A stretch of 64,000 nucleotides of DNA. Source: Paracoccus sediminilitoris. Lineage in GTDB: Bacteria > Pseudomonadota > Alphaproteobacteria > Rhodobacterales > Rhodobacteraceae. Numbering within the stretch: the stretch's first letter is position 1; every line of letters begins with the position of its first letter. The position numbers were made by a program, and so were the translations under genes. The notes below the pieces were generated by a model. It was not told the DNA's origin and searched no databases. It was given only the letters and a program-made list of their open reading frames with translations. Positions 49,309 through 60,309 of this stretch are shown one piece after another. The DNA is taken from NCBI RefSeq assembly GCF_003259195.1, contig NZ_QJPK01000019.1:1-64000 (forward strand). The letters run 5' to 3'.

Positions 49309-49336
49309 AAAAGGCGGCCCCGAAGGACCGCCTTTT
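49309..49336 (-). terminator. Terminator of glnA
   Basis: On the reverse strand AAAAGGCGG-TCC-TTCG-GGG-CCGCCTTTTT forms a stem with an imperfect top, followed by TTTTTC, 23 bases after the glnA stop codon. Confidence 0.75.
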
Positions 49337-49358
49337 CGCGTTCACCGATCCCGTGGGA

Positions 49359-50765
49359 TCAGCAGCTGTAATACATCGCGTATTCGATCGGATGGGGCGT
49401 ATGCTCGTAGGCATAGACCTCTTCCCACTTGAGTGCCATGTAGCCTTCCAGCTGATCGCGGGTGAAGACGTCACCGGCCAGCAGGAAGTCCATGTCCTTG
49501 TCCAGCTCCTCCAGCGCTTCGCGCAGCGAACCGCAGACGGTCGGGATTTCGGCCAGCTCTTCCGGCGGCAGATCGTAGAGATCCTTGTCGGAAGCCGCGC
49601 CCGGATCGATCTTGTTCTTGATGCCGTCAAGGCCGGCCATCAGGAGCGCTGCAAAGCACAGATAGGGGTTCGCCGCGGGATCGGGGAAGCGGGCCTCGAC
49701 GCGCTTGGCTTTGGGCGATTCCGTCCACGGAATACGGACGCAGCCCGAACGGTTGCGTGCCGAATAGGCGCGCAGGACGGGGGCCTCGAAGCCCGGGATC
49801 AGGCGCTTGTAGCTGTTGGTCGAGGGGTTCGTCAGCGCGTTCAGCGCCTTGGCATGCTTCAGGATGCCGCCGATGAACCACAGGGCCTCTTGGCTCAGGT
49901 CGGCATATTTGTCGCCTGCGAACAGCGGCTTGCCGTCCTTCCAGATCGACATGTTCACATGCATCCCCGACCCGTTGTCGCCCTTCATGGGCTTGGGCAT
50001 GAACGTGGCCGACTTGCCATAGGCGTGGGCGACGTTGTGGATGATGTATTTGTATTTCTGGATGTTGTCGGCCTGGGTCGTCAGCGTCCCGAAGATCAGC
50101 CCCAGCTCGTGCTGCGCGCTGGCAACTTCGTGGTGGTGCTTGTCGACCTTCATGCCCATGCGCTTCATCGTCGTCAGCATCTCGCTGCGGATGTCCTGAG
50201 CGGCGTCGGTCGGGTTGACCGGGAAATAACCGCCCTTGTGGGCTGCGCGGTGACCCTGGTTGCCCATCTCGTATTCGGTGTCGGTGTTCCATGCGGCGTC
50301 GGAGGCGTCGATCTGGAACGCGACCTTCTGCGGCGTCACGGAATAGCGCACGTCGTCGAACAGGAAGAATTCGGCTTCAGGTCCGAAATAGGCCGTGTCA
50401 CCGATGCCCGAGGACTTCAGATAGGCCTCGGCCTTTTCAGCCGTTCCGCGCGGGTCGCGGCTGTAGGGTTCGCCGGTGTCGGGTTCGACCACGTTGCAAT
50501 GCACGCAGAGCGTCTTTTCAGCATAGAACGGATCGATATAGGCCGATGCCGGGTCCAGGATCAGCTTCATGTCGGACTGATCGATCGACTTCCAGCCCGC
50601 GATCGAGCTGCCGTCGAACATGAAGCCTTCCTCGAAGAAGTCCTCATCGATCAGATCGCGATCCAGCGTCACGTGCTGAAGCTTGCCCTTGGGATCGGTG
50701 AAGCGGACGTCGACATAGGCGACATCTTCATCCTCGATCAACTTCAAGACATCCTTGATTTTCAT
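49359..50765 (-). CDS. glnA: Glutamine synthetase, type I
   Basis: 468 residues, GSI-beta. It makes glutamine from glutamate, ammonia and ATP. The Mg/ATP segments [27 protein letters not shown] and [15 protein letters not shown] [17 protein letters not shown] are conserved. The adenylylation Tyr near 397 is present in DLYDLPPEE, so it can be switched by GlnE. The frame is open to 50921 across the glnB gap; the ATG at 50765 gives the family start [13 protein letters not shown]. It follows glnB by 79 bases, likely in one operon. Confidence 0.97.
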   Translation of the reverse strand: MKIKDVLKLIEDEDVAYVDVRFTDPKGKLQHVTLDRDLIDEDFFEEGFMFDGSSIAGWKSIDQSDMKLILDPASAYIDPFYAEKTLCVHCNVVEPDTGEPYSRDPRGTAEKAEAYLKSSGIGDTAYFGPEAEFFLFDDVRYSVTPQKVAFQIDASDAAWNTDTEYEMGNQGHRAAHKGGYFPVNPTDAAQDIRSEMLTTMKRMGMKVDKHHHEVASAQHELGLIFGTLTTQADNIQKYKYIIHNVAHAYGKSATFMPKPMKGDNGSGMHVNMSIWKDGKPLFAGDKYADLSQEALWFIGGILKHAKALNALTNPSTNSYKRLIPGFEAPVLRAYSARNRSGCVRIPWTESPKAKRVEARFPDPAANPYLCFAALLMAGLDGIKNKIDPGAASDKDLYDLPPEELAEIPTVCGSLREALEELDKDMDFLLAGDVFTRDQLEGYMALKWEEVYAYEHTPHPIEYAMYYSC

Positions 50766-50844
50766 CTCTTCCCTTTCTTCGTGGTAACGGCCCGGCGGCA
50801 TTCTGGCCGGGCCGAGAGATATCGGGTTGTTTCGCCTGCCGCGA

Positions 50845-51318
<474 letters not shown>

Positions 51319-51338
51319 TTAAAATACAGGCAAACACG

Positions 51339-52859
51339 ATGCTGGATGGCGCTGAGATTCTGACACCCGCCCAAATGCGCGCCACCGAGGCTGCGGCCAT
51401 TGCCAGCGGCATGGTCACCGCGGCCGAACTGATGGAACGCGCGGGGCGCGCCGTGGCGGATCAGATTCGCCTGCGATGGCCCGCGCCGCGGCGGGTCACC
51501 GTCTTGTGCGGTCCGGGGAACAATGGTGGCGACGGATATGTCATCGCCCGTCATCTGCACCGCGCGGGCTGGCAGGTCGGCGTTCTGGGGATGCGCGGCA
51601 AAGCGGCAGGCGATGCAGGCGCGATGGCCACCCGCTGGCGGGAATCGGGGTCGATCCTGCCCCTGGATGTCGGTTTCGACCCGACCGGGTGCGATGTCAT
51701 CGTCGATGCGATCTTCGGTACCGGCCTGACCAGACCGCCGCAGGGCGCCATCGCCCAGCTGTTGCAGACCCTGTCGGGTGACGCCCTGCGCGACCGGATG
51801 GTCGCGGTCGATTGCCCAAGCGGCCTGCGCCTTGAGGACGGCCGGTTCCCCGGTGACGGGGCGCGCGCGGGTCTGACCGTCGCCTTCGACAGCCCCAAGC
51901 CCGGCCATCTGATCGGCGACGGCCCCACGGCCTGCGGCAGCCTGGTGGTCGCCGATATCGGCCTTGGCCCCTGGCGTCAGGCCGATCCGGCAGGCGTCGC
52001 CCTGACATCCGCGCCCGATGCGTCCCAAGGGCGTTGGCTGGCCAAGCTGCATGGTGCGGGACACAAATTCGCGCATGGCGCAGCGTTGGTCATCGCCGGC
52101 GAACAGGGCAGCGGCGGCGCGGCCCGCCTGTCGGCACGCGCGGCGCTGAGGATCGGGGCGGGGCTGGTCACGATCTGTCCGACACCCGACGCCATGCCCG
52201 AACATGCCGGCCCGCCCGATGCGCTGATGCGCAAACCCGTGCAGGGCCCCGGGGATCTGGCGCGGATGCTGCAGGATGACCGCATCGGCGCCGTCTGCAT
52301 CGGCCCGGGATGCGGGGTCGACCGCGCGCAGGCGCTGCTGCCGCCGCTTCTGGCCAGCGGACGGGCGGCGGTGCTGGATGCCGATGCCATCACCGCGCTG
52401 GCCAAGGGCCTGGCCCCTGCCCTGCATCCCGCCTGCATCCTGACCCCGCATATGGGGGAATTCGCCCGCATCCAGCCCCAGCTTGCGCAGCGTCTTTCCG
52501 ACCCCTGCCAGGACCCGCCCCTCTCCAAGCTCGAGGCCGCCCGTCAGGCCGCAAGGACCCTGAATGCGGTGATGGTTCTGAAAGGTCCCGACACTGTCAT
52601 CGCCTGCCCCGAGGGGGCCATCCGGGTCCATTCGGCCTATGACATCCCCTGGCTTGCCACCGCCGGCGCGGGCGATGTGCTGTCCGGCCTGATCACGGGC
52701 CTTCTGGCCCGCGGCCTGCCCCCCTTCCGGGCCGCCCAAATGGGGGTCAGCCTGCATGCCCAGGCTGCACGGCATTTCGGGCCCGGCCTCATCGCCGACG
52801 ATCTGCCCGACCTGATGCCTGACATTATCCGGCATGCCATGGGTGACAGGCCTGCGTAG
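51339..52859 (+). CDS. Bifunctional NAD(P)H-hydrate epimerase/ADP-dependent dehydratase
   Basis: 506 residues. The enzyme repairs damaged NADHX/NADPHX. The N-terminal YjeF epimerase domain contains VLCGPGNNGGDGYVIARHL and IVDAIFGTGL; the C-terminal YjeF/CARKD domain (from about 225) has GAGHKFAHGA, ILTPHMGEF and ATAGAGDVLSGLI for nucleotide binding. Both halves are complete. It is divergent from glnB across 155 bases. Confidence 0.94.
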   Translation: MLDGAEILTPAQMRATEAAAIASGMVTAAELMERAGRAVADQIRLRWPAPRRVTVLCGPGNNGGDGYVIARHLHRAGWQVGVLGMRGKAAGDAGAMATRWRESGSILPLDVGFDPTGCDVIVDAIFGTGLTRPPQGAIAQLLQTLSGDALRDRMVAVDCPSGLRLEDGRFPGDGARAGLTVAFDSPKPGHLIGDGPTACGSLVVADIGLGPWRQADPAGVALTSAPDASQGRWLAKLHGAGHKFAHGAALVIAGEQGSGGAARLSARAALRIGAGLVTICPTPDAMPEHAGPPDALMRKPVQGPGDLARMLQDDRIGAVCIGPGCGVDRAQALLPPLLASGRAAVLDADAITALAKGLAPALHPACILTPHMGEFARIQPQLAQRLSDPCQDPPLSKLEAARQAARTLNAVMVLKGPDTVIACPEGAIRVHSAYDIPWLATAGAGDVLSGLITGLLARGLPPFRAAQMGVSLHAQAARHFGPGLIADDLPDLMPDIIRHAMGDRPA

Positions 52860-52925
52860 TTGCGATGACATCCCCAACTGCCGCGGTCGAAAAGCCCACC
52901 CGCCTTTGGGCGAACCCGTCGTAGC

Positions 52926-52940
52926 GCGGGCCTTGCCCGC
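52926..52940 (+). terminator. Weak hairpin between the NAD(P)HX gene and arsR
   Basis: GCGGGC-CTT-GCCCGC is a perfect six-base stem with a three-base loop followed by CCCATTT. The T-run is poor, so termination is uncertain. It could separate the housekeeping gene from the ars operon. Confidence 0.35.
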
Positions 52941-52945
52941 CCCAT

Positions 52946-52958
52946 TTAATTCCATTAA
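52946..52958. promoter_or_regulatory. AT-rich dyad, candidate ArsR operator
   Basis: TTAAT-TCC-ATTAA, a perfect five-base dyad in otherwise GC-rich sequence, ends nine bases before the arsR start codon. ArsR proteins bind AT-rich dyads overlapping their own promoter. Binding itself is inference. Confidence 0.45.
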
Positions 52959-52967
52959 GCATGAAGT

Positions 52968-53300
52968 ATGGAAAAAAATAGAACCCTCGAAGCCCTGTCG
53001 GCCCTGGCCCATGACATCCGGCTGGACGTGTTTCGCCTGCTTGTGCAGGCGGGACCGTCGGGCATGGCCGCCGGAGAGATCGCCGCAAGCCTCGATATCA
53101 GGGCCAATACCCTGTCGAACAACCTCAATATCCTGGGCGCGGCTGATCTGGTGCGATCACGGCGCGAAGGCCGTTCGATCCGCTATTTCGCCCGGATGGA
53201 GACGATGCGGGGGCTGCTGGGCTTTCTGATGGAGGATTGTTGCGGTGGACAGCCCGACCTGTGTCAGCCGGTTCTGGACCAGATCGCCTGCGATTGCTGA
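52968..53300 (+). CDS. arsR: ArsR-family arsenic-responsive repressor
   Basis: 110 residues. The winged helix spans about 10-75 (ALAHDIRLDVFRLLV, MAAGEIAASLDIRANTLSNNL). Five Cys lie at the end: Cys91, Cys92, Cys99, Cys108 and Cys110, a possible As(III)/Sb(III) site as in the C-terminal type of ArsR. It directly precedes acr3 by 36 bases, so it most likely represses the operon by binding the AT-rich dyad upstream. Confidence 0.9.
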   Translation: MEKNRTLEALSALAHDIRLDVFRLLVQAGPSGMAAGEIAASLDIRANTLSNNLNILGAADLVRSRREGRSIRYFARMETMRGLLGFLMEDCCGGQPDLCQPVLDQIACDC

Positions 53301-53336
53301 TCGCGACCCCATCCCATCGCGCAAGGGCAGAGACCC

Positions 53337-54389
53337 ATGACCGACATGACAAAACCCGAAGGCACCCCCCTGGGCCGGTTCGAACGCCTGCTGACCCTTT
53401 GGGTGGGTCTGGCCATGATCGCGGGACTTGCCTTGGGCGCGCTGTTTCCCGGGCTGGTTCAGGCCATCGCGGGGGCAGAGGTGGCGTCGATCAACCTGGT
53501 CGTCGCCGTCCTGATCTGGGCCATGGTCTATCCGATGATGGTCAGCGTCGATCTTGGCGCCGTGGGCGGGGCCTTTCGTCAGCCACGGGGATTGCTGATC
53601 ACGCTGGTGGTGAACTGGCTGATCAAGCCTTTCAGCATGGCCTTGCTGGCAGTGTTGTTCTTCGACCATGTCTTCGCCCCCTGGATTGCCCCCCAGGATG
53701 CGCAGCAATACATTGCCGGTCTGATCCTGCTGGGCGCCGCGCCCTGCACCGCGATGGTCTTCGTCTGGTCGCAGCTGACGCGGGGTGACGCGACCTATAC
53801 CCTGGTGCAGGTCTCGGTGAACGACCTGATCATGGTCGTGGCCTTCGCCCCCATCGTGGCCCTGCTGCTGGGCGTGACCCAGATCGTGGTGCCTTGGCAG
53901 ACGCTTGTGCTGGCCACGATCCTCTATGTCGTCCTGCCTTTGACGGCGGGGCTGGTCACGCGTCGCATTCTTGGCACCCAGTCCCGCATCGACATCTTTT
54001 CGGCCCGGGTCAAACCTTGGTCGATGATCGGCCTGATCGCGACGGTGGCCATCCTGTTCGGCCTTCAGGGCCAGACGATCTTGGACAGACCCGTCGTCAT
54101 TGCGCTGATCGCCGTGCCGATCCTGATCCAAAGCTATCTGATCTTTGCCATCGGTTACGGCGCCGCCTTTCTGATGGGCGTGCCGCATCGGATCGCCGCG
54201 CCCTGCGCCATGATCGGCACGTCGAACTTTTTCGAACTGGCCGTCGCGGTGGCCATCAGCCTGTTCGGGCTGAATTCCGGCGCGGCGCTGGCCACGGTTG
54301 TCGGCGTTCTGGTCGAGGTGCCGGTCATGCTGTCGCTGGTGGCGTTCGCCAACCGCACCCGGTCCCGTTTCCCGCAGGAGCAGGCATGA
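53337..54389 (+). CDS. ACR3-family arsenite efflux transporter
   Basis: 350 residues with ten membrane helices. It exports arsenite using the proton gradient. The conserved Cys is in [17 protein letters not shown] (fourth helix) and the [21 protein letters not shown] segment is typical. The chain looks complete and in frame. The stop overlaps the start of the arsC remnant (ATGA), showing that the operon once ran arsR-acr3-arsC-arsH. Confidence 0.94.
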   Translation: MTDMTKPEGTPLGRFERLLTLWVGLAMIAGLALGALFPGLVQAIAGAEVASINLVVAVLIWAMVYPMMVSVDLGAVGGAFRQPRGLLITLVVNWLIKPFSMALLAVLFFDHVFAPWIAPQDAQQYIAGLILLGAAPCTAMVFVWSQLTRGDATYTLVQVSVNDLIMVVAFAPIVALLLGVTQIVVPWQTLVLATILYVVLPLTAGLVTRRILGTQSRIDIFSARVKPWSMIGLIATVAILFGLQGQTILDRPVVIALIAVPILIQSYLIFAIGYGAAFLMGVPHRIAAPCAMIGTSNFFELAVAVAISLFGLNSGAALATVVGVLVEVPVMLSLVAFANRTRSRFPQEQA

Positions 54390-54554
54390 TCGTCGATCAT
54401 CACAACCCCGACTGCGGCACATCGCGCAATGCGCTGAACATCATCCGCGCCTTTGGCAGCCAGCCGGTGTTCATCGACGATTTGACCGGAAGGCTAGACC
54501 GGTGCGCAGCTGCTGGCGTTGCTGGCGGCGGCCGACCTGACCCCTGTTAAATGA
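54386..54554 (+). pseudogene. arsC: arsC arsenate reductase, truncated and broken
   Basis: The start is a good glutaredoxin-type Ars[21 protein letters not shown], with the catalytic Cys, then FGSQPVFIDDL. Just after this the reading frame shifts; in the next frame EG-stop-TGAQLLALLAAADLTPV is readable, where the intact family has EGWTRAQLL, so a Trp codon became TAG. The next 60 or more residues of ArsC, which carry the Arg for arsenate binding, are missing before arsH. The product cannot reduce arsenate. A peptide of 54 residues would end at 54550. Confidence 0.8.
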
Positions 54555-54570
54555 GGACAGCTGATGATCC

Positions 54571-55305
54571 TTGACCAGAAAGACCATCCCGTTGACTGAC
54601 CTGCTCAACATCACCCCCGAATGCCTTGGCCCCATTACCGCCGAGCCGCTGTTTTCGGCCCCGCGAAGCCAGCATCCACCGCGCATCCTGCTGCTTTATG
54701 GTTCGCTGCGCGACCGCAGCTTTTCGCGTTTCTCGGTCGAGGAAGCCGCGCGCCTGCTGACCGCGTTTGGCGCCGAAACCCGCATCTTCGATCCGCAAGG
54801 CCTGCCGCTTGCCGATGCGACCGAGGCAGACCATCCCAAGGTCGCCGAATTGCGCGACCTGGTCGGCTGGTCCGAGGGAATGGTCTGGTGTTCGCCCGAA
54901 CGGCACGGGGCGATGACGGGCGTCATGAAGACCCAGATCGACTGGATCCCGCTGTCCCTGGGCGGCGTGCGCCCGACGCAGGGCAAGACGCTGGCCGTGA
55001 TGCAGGTCTGCGGCGGTAGCCAGAGCTTCAACACCGTCAACCAGCTGCGCATCCTTGGGCGCTGGATGCGGCTGCTGACCATCCCGAACCAATCCTCGGT
55101 CGCCAAGGCCTGGGATGAATTCGACGAGGCAGGTCGCATGAAGCCGTCGCCCTATTACGACCGGATCGTGGATGTGATGGAAGAACTGGTCCGCTTCACC
55201 CTGCTGACCCGCGACATCAAGGATCACCTCGTTGACCGCTATTCCGAGCGCGTGGAAAGCCACGAGGCCTTGTCCAAGCGCGTGAACCAGACCAAGGCCG
55301 TCTGA
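54571..55305 (+). CDS. arsH: ArsH NADPH-dependent FMN reductase
   Basis: 244 residues of the flavodoxin-like ArsH family. The FMN loop is [16 protein letters not shown], and [25 protein letters not shown] is characteristic. ArsH oxidises trivalent organoarsenicals or reduces metals and dyes. No ATG is present near the expected start; TTG at 54571 ([12 protein letters not shown]) is chosen because a GAGGACAG ribosome site is eleven bases upstream. The preceding deletion in arsC may have removed the original start context. Confidence 0.9.
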   Translation: MTRKTIPLTDLLNITPECLGPITAEPLFSAPRSQHPPRILLLYGSLRDRSFSRFSVEEAARLLTAFGAETRIFDPQGLPLADATEADHPKVAELRDLVGWSEGMVWCSPERHGAMTGVMKTQIDWIPLSLGGVRPTQGKTLAVMQVCGGSQSFNTVNQLRILGRWMRLLTIPNQSSVAKAWDEFDEAGRMKPSPYYDRIVDVMEELVRFTLLTRDIKDHLVDRYSERVESHEALSKRVNQTKAV

Positions 55306-55441
55306 GGCTGCGGCAGCCCCCGCCGACGGGTGAACGGCCGGGGCAGCATCCGAAAAGCCGGACGCCCGGCCAGCCGCGCGCCGATATGACAGTGCGATCA
55401 ATCGCTTGGGTGGCCGGATCATATCTTGTCAACAGCAGGGG

Positions 55442-56371
55442 ATGTCGCACCAAGCCCGATTGACGGATGGCCCGACCCGCGCAATATGGTCGCACCCTTT
55501 CCGGATCAGCAGCCTCGTGACACATCCCTTGCCCAACTACCTCAGGGTCTACCTCATCAATCTCGATCGTGCGGAAGAACGGTTGCGGCGGATGGAAGAG
55601 AAATGCGCCGAGGCGGGCCTTTCCTTCGAACGCGTGGCGGCGACCGATGGAGAAACCCTTACCTTTCCCCATTCGGGCGTCAGCGCCCGCGCCTACAGAT
55701 ACCTGCATGGTCGCCGGATCATTCCGGCCGAGGTCGGGTGCTATTTCAGCCATGTGGAATGCGCGCGTCGGCTTCTGCAAAGCGACGCCGAGCATGCCCT
55801 TGTCCTGGAAGATGACGTCGCCTTTTCCCAAGACTTTGCAGCGGTGCTGCGCGACGCCCTGAACGCCGACGAAGATTGGGACATCCTGCGCCTCAGCACC
55901 ATGAACAAGGGGCCGAAATTCCGCTTCCGCGATCTTCCCAACGGCCGCAGCCTGGCCATCGCCCTGACCCGAGAGAAAGGGGCCGGTGCCTATGTCATCA
56001 ACCGCCGGGCGGCGGCCTGGATCGTCGAAGATCTGATGCCCATGCGCCTGTCATACGACATCGCGTTCGATCTGGAATATCTGGACGGCCTGCGCGCCGC
56101 CTTTGTCGACCCGCCCCCCGTCGATCAACGGGACGAGGCGAAATCGCAGATCCAGAACAACATCCGCGCCTATAAATACACTCGGTCGCGTTACCTGACG
56201 GTGCTGCCCTATCGCGCATGGATCGAAACGGCGCGGCTGGTCATGCGGTCGCTTTGCTATCTGATGCTGGTCTTTCAGCACCAGCCGCGCCTTGCCGCCA
56301 TCCGCCTGGTGCCCATTCTGGCGGCGACCGTGCTGGGCATCGATGAAGTTTTCGATCATCTGAAAGACTAG
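55442..56371 (+). CDS. Family 25 glycosyltransferase
   Basis: About 309 residues. The GT25 fold is clear: VYLINLDRAEERLRRME near the start, GCYFSHVECARRLL, and HALVLEDDVAF with an acidic metal motif, then GAGAYVINRRAAAWI. It probably adds a sugar to lipopolysaccharide or another surface glycan. The C-terminal end is basic and hydrophobic (LVMRSLCYLMLV), perhaps membrane-attached. The start is unsure: ATG 55442 has a close AGGGG; GTG 55517 gives a start nearer the family's usual one. There are no glycan genes beside it. Confidence 0.83.
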   Translation: MSHQARLTDGPTRAIWSHPFRISSLVTHPLPNYLRVYLINLDRAEERLRRMEEKCAEAGLSFERVAATDGETLTFPHSGVSARAYRYLHGRRIIPAEVGCYFSHVECARRLLQSDAEHALVLEDDVAFSQDFAAVLRDALNADEDWDILRLSTMNKGPKFRFRDLPNGRSLAIALTREKGAGAYVINRRAAAWIVEDLMPMRLSYDIAFDLEYLDGLRAAFVDPPPVDQRDEAKSQIQNNIRAYKYTRSRYLTVLPYRAWIETARLVMRSLCYLMLVFQHQPRLAAIRLVPILAATVLGIDEVFDHLKD

Positions 56372-56639
56372 CCGCCGCCTGCCTCCATGGTTCCTTTCCG
56401 AACGGGGGCATTCTGGCACGGGCGGCGCATCCCGTGGGCGCGCCAGAGGGCCGAACCGTCACCATGGTTGATCTTTGCCATCCTTCCCGGATAAGAGAAC
56501 GCCAAACTCAAAGACCCGGTGAAAGCCCGGGTGGCTCTTCCGGCCCCTGATCCGCCGAACAATCATTGTTGAAATCCTGTCAAACAGCGACACCGGAACG
56601 TCTGGAACCAGATCGACCGCTGCAGGCTACCGGATACTC

Positions 56640-57993
56640 ATGAACTCAATTTCCGAATACAAAGAGCCAATGGTTAGACAACATCCGCGGCGATCTGCTG
56701 GCAGGGGTGGTGGTGGCCTTGGCCCTGATTCCCGAAGCCATCGCCTTTTCCATCATCGCCGGCGTGGACCCCGAGGTGGGGCTTTACGCCAGCTTCTCGA
56801 TTGCCGTGCTGATCGCCTTTGTCGGCGGCAGGCCGGGCATGATCTCAACCGCGGCCACGGTCGTCCTGATGATCACGCTGGTGCGTGAACACGGGCTGGA
56901 ATACCTGCTGGCGGCCACAGTGCTGGCAGGCCTGATTCAGATCGGTGCAGGCCTGCTGAAGCTGGGCCGCTTCATGCGCTATGTCTCGAAATCGGTGATG
57001 ACCGGGTTCGTGAACGCGCTGGCGATCCTGATCTTCATGGCGCAGATGCCCGAACTGGACCTGTCCGTCCCGGGCATCACCTAACTGACCTATGCCCTGG
57101 TGGCGGCGGGCCTGGCCGTCATCTATCTGGTGCCGCGTCTGACCACGGCGATCCCGTCGCCGCTGGTGACGATCGTCGTGATGACGGCGCTGGTATGGTT
57201 CATGGGCTGGGACGTGCGCACGGCGGGCGACATGGGCGCATTGCTCGATACGCTGCCGATCTTCCTGATCCCTGACATCCCGAGCAAGGCCACCGGCTTC
57301 ATCAGTGGCATGGCGGGCTGTGCGATGATCGGTCGGTCGATCATTAACTTCAAATCCGGCGGGCGGGGGCGTCTATTGACCTTCACCGCCAGTCTGGCGC
57401 TGTTGATCATGGTGGTGGGCCTGGGCGCCCGTGTCGCGATCATCCCGATGGCAGCGTTGGTCGCGATCATGATCACGGTCTCGATCGGGACGTTCAGCTG
57501 GTCTTCGATCGGCAATTTGAAGACGCATCCCCGGTCGTGATCGGTGGTGATGATCGCGACGGTGGCGACGGTGGTCTATACCCACAACGTGGCTATCGGC
57601 GTCCTGGTCGGCGTGATGCTGTTGGGCGTTTTCTTCGCTGCCAAGATCGCGCAGCTGTTCGGCATCAGGAAGACCCTGTCGCTCGACGGTCCCGAACGGA
57701 CCTGTATCGTCGAGGGGCAACTGCGCTATGGCTCGTCCGAGGATTTCGCCGATGCCTTCAACTTCGAGGAAGCCGTCGACAAGGTCGTCATCGATGTCAG
57801 CCGCGCGCACATCTGGAACATCAGTTCGGTCCAGGCGCTGGACATGGAAATCCTGAAATTCCGCCGCAAAGGCGTCGAGGTCGAGTTGATCGGCATGAAC
57901 GAGGCTTCGGAAACGCTGATCGAAAAGCTGGCCATCCATGACAAGCCGGGCGCGCTTGAAAAGCTGATGGCACATTGCGGAAGGATATCATGA
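56640..57993 (+). pseudogene. SulP anion transporter with STAS domain, broken
   Basis: Nearly a whole SulP chain can be read but not in one frame. The start [10 protein letters not shown] is in one frame; [19 protein letters not shown] follows in the next, so there is a frameshift near 56668. In that main frame TAA at 57082-57084 interrupts VPGIT-LTYALVAAG, and TGA at 57538-57540 interrupts HPRS-SVVMIATVATVV. The C-terminal STAS domain (VIDVSRAHIWNISSVQALDM) runs to 57993. The original protein would import sulfate or bicarbonate. The stop overlaps the next broken gene (ATGA). Confidence 0.88.
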
Positions 57994-58979
57994 CCAACAA
58001 GATACTCGCACTGGTCGACGGTTCGGTCTATTTCAAAAGCGTCTGTCACCACACCGCCTGGGTCGCCGGACGGCTGAGCGCCTCGGTCGATGTCATACAC
58101 GTCCTTGGGCGTCGCGAAACGGGGGCCGGACAAAACCTGTCCGGGGCCTTGACCCTAAGTGCCCGCAGCGCCCTTTTGGCCGAACTCTCCGCCGCCGACG
58201 AAACGCGCACCCGCCTGGCCAGACCAAGGGTCGCGCGAGTCTGGAGAATGCCCAGAAGATCCTCGAGGCTGACGGCACCGGACCCGTGGTGCCGCACCTG
58301 CGCAAGGGCGACCTTCTGGAGACCGTGCGCGAGGTCGAGCCGGATCTGCGCGCCATCGTCATCGGCAAGCGCGGCGAGAGTGCGGATTTCGCGACCGGCG
58401 ATTTGGATTCGAACCTTGAACGGATCGCGCGCGTATCTAAGGTTCCCGTCATCGTCGCATTATGGTCGTTCAAGCCGATCACCAAGGTGCTGGTGGCGTT
58501 CGACGGCAGCGCATCGGCCATGAAGGCGATCGAGCGGATGTCGAAAAGCCTGGTGTTTGAGGGGCCGGGAGATCAGGGTGCTTTATGTCGACAACGGCAG
58601 CGGCCGGATCGGGTCGCGCATGGACGCCGTCGCGGCCTTGGAAGCGGCGGGCCTGACCGCCACCGCCCGCACCATCAAAGGCGAGCCTGACGAGGCAGTG
58701 CAACAGATCGTGGCAACCGAAGGCTTCGACCCGCTGGTGATGGGCGCCTATGGGCACAGCCGGATTCGCAGCCTGATCATCGGTTCGACCACGACGGCCA
58801 TGGTGCAGGCAGTCAATATCCCCGACCTGCTTTACCGCAGACGCCCGATCCTGAACCGGCCCCCGCGCTTGCAGGATCACGCGCAGGGGCCGGAACGCCG
58901 CCGATCAGCCCGTTGCAAGATCGGTTCGCACCCGCGCGGCGATGATCCAGCACGACACCACCACCATAGAGCACCATAG
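57990..58979 (+). pseudogene. Tandem universal stress protein (UspA), frameshifted
   Basis: The start MTNKILALVDGSVYFKS is the first UspA domain; after about ADETRTRLA the frame shifts, and VPHLRKGDLLETVREVEPDLR continues in another. The second UspA domain begins with FKPITKVLVAFDGSASAMKAI, shifts again near 58560, and goes on with IRVLYVDNGSGRIGS and MGAYGHSRIRSLIIGST, the ATP-binding loop. Homology ends near 58840; the frame stays open to 58979, overlapping the next pseudogene. So at least two frameshifts. SulP-UspA pairs are common, and both members are dead here. Confidence 0.85.
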
Positions 58980-60105
58980 CCCCAAGATCAGGCTTTGGGT
59001 GAGAAAATTGGCGCTCATTTCGATGAGGATGCCTGTGATCCCCGGCCCGTTCGCGGTCAAAATCACCATGATCGTCGACGCCAACGACCGGATCGCACCC
59101 AAATGCATGGTCCTGCAAAGGACCGGGAACAGCACGCCCCGCAGCGATCCCGCCATGCCCTGTGTCACGCCGACCACCGCCGGCGCGACATACCAACCCG
59201 CGATGCTTTCCGCCGGGCCGATCAGGCTGACGCCGACGCTCATTTGAAGCAGCAGCATCGGCAGCAGACGGATCACGCCGAACCTGTCGGGGGCCTATCC
59301 CGACGCGAATGCCTTGATCACTGTCGATATGCCGAAAGCCGTATAGCCGGGGGGCCATGTACGCTAGGCTCCCTCCCTTGACCTGCCCGACATAGGCCTG
59401 ATGGAAGGAGATCACGGTCGCGATGAAGCCGGGCGTCAGAAGGACGCGCAACATCGCGGGCAGCAACCAGTGCCGGCCCGCATCCGAGCGTTGCCATTGG
59501 CGCCCCAGCAGACCGGGCTTGGCCGTCTGCGTGGCATGGGTAACGGGGGTACGCGCCTCGGACAACAGCTGGCGGCTGAGAAGGGGTGCGACGGTAAGGC
59601 ACAGCATGGCCACCACGACCAGCCACGTTCCCCACCAGCCAATGGTGCCGATCAGCAAGACCATCAGCGGCGGGACGATGATCTCGCCCCCGGGGTGTCC
59701 CAGATAGGCGATGGAAACGGCCTGACCACGCCGGTCCTCGAACCAGCGGCCCATCGGCGTCATGGCGATATTGCTGAACCCGCCCTGCCCGCAAAAGCGC
59801 AACAGGAACAGCGCAACCCCCAGAATCCACAGCAACGGCGCCCAAGCCATGCCGATCGCGGCCGCCGGTGCCAGCCGCGACAGCGGCACGCTGTCCGCCA
59901 TGGCGCCGCGCCAGAACATCAAGCCCGACGCAGACAGGGTGGCCACCGTGTAGAGGCTGCCCCAACTGCCATCCGTCAGACCGTACTCGTTCTTGATGAA
60001 CACCGCGACAAGCGAGATGAACCAGGTTTGCCCAAAAGCTGAAGTGAAGGTCAGCAGCAACTCTGCACCTGGCCAGCGGAAATTGTCGCGAAGAAATTGG
60101 ATCAT
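58905..60105 (-). pseudogene. MFS transporter, frameshifted
   Basis: The N-terminal 260 residues are in frame (IQFLRDNFRWPGAELLLTF ... MGRWFEDRRGQAVSIAYLG ... SFHQAYVGQVKGG). A run of C residues near 59350 then shifts the frame; in the correct frame AFGISTVIKAFASG is followed by TAG and then DRFGVIRLLPMLLLQ, which runs to the end at 58905. So there is one frameshift and one stop. The family is like small oxalate/formate or nitrate-nitrite-type antiporters; I cannot tell the substrate. Confidence 0.82.
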
Positions 60106-60309
60106 GGGCAATCAGCGTGGCTGGAGAGGCGGGATTCGCAGAAGCTGCAATTCGTGATCTGTGACATGGGATGAAACAGGAGGCGATGCCGCGATCCACC
60201 CGGCTGGAGGGCGCACCTGAGGTCAGATCGACGCTGCGCTGGCATTCACGGGTGCAGGCGCCGATCGCCACCTAGCGGATGCGATTTTGCCGGTCGGGAT
60301 GACGGTAGG

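Noticed and set aside
56514..56532. Hairpin ACCCGG/CCGGGT before the SulP remnant
   Set aside because: Six base pairs without a T-run; not convincing as a terminator.
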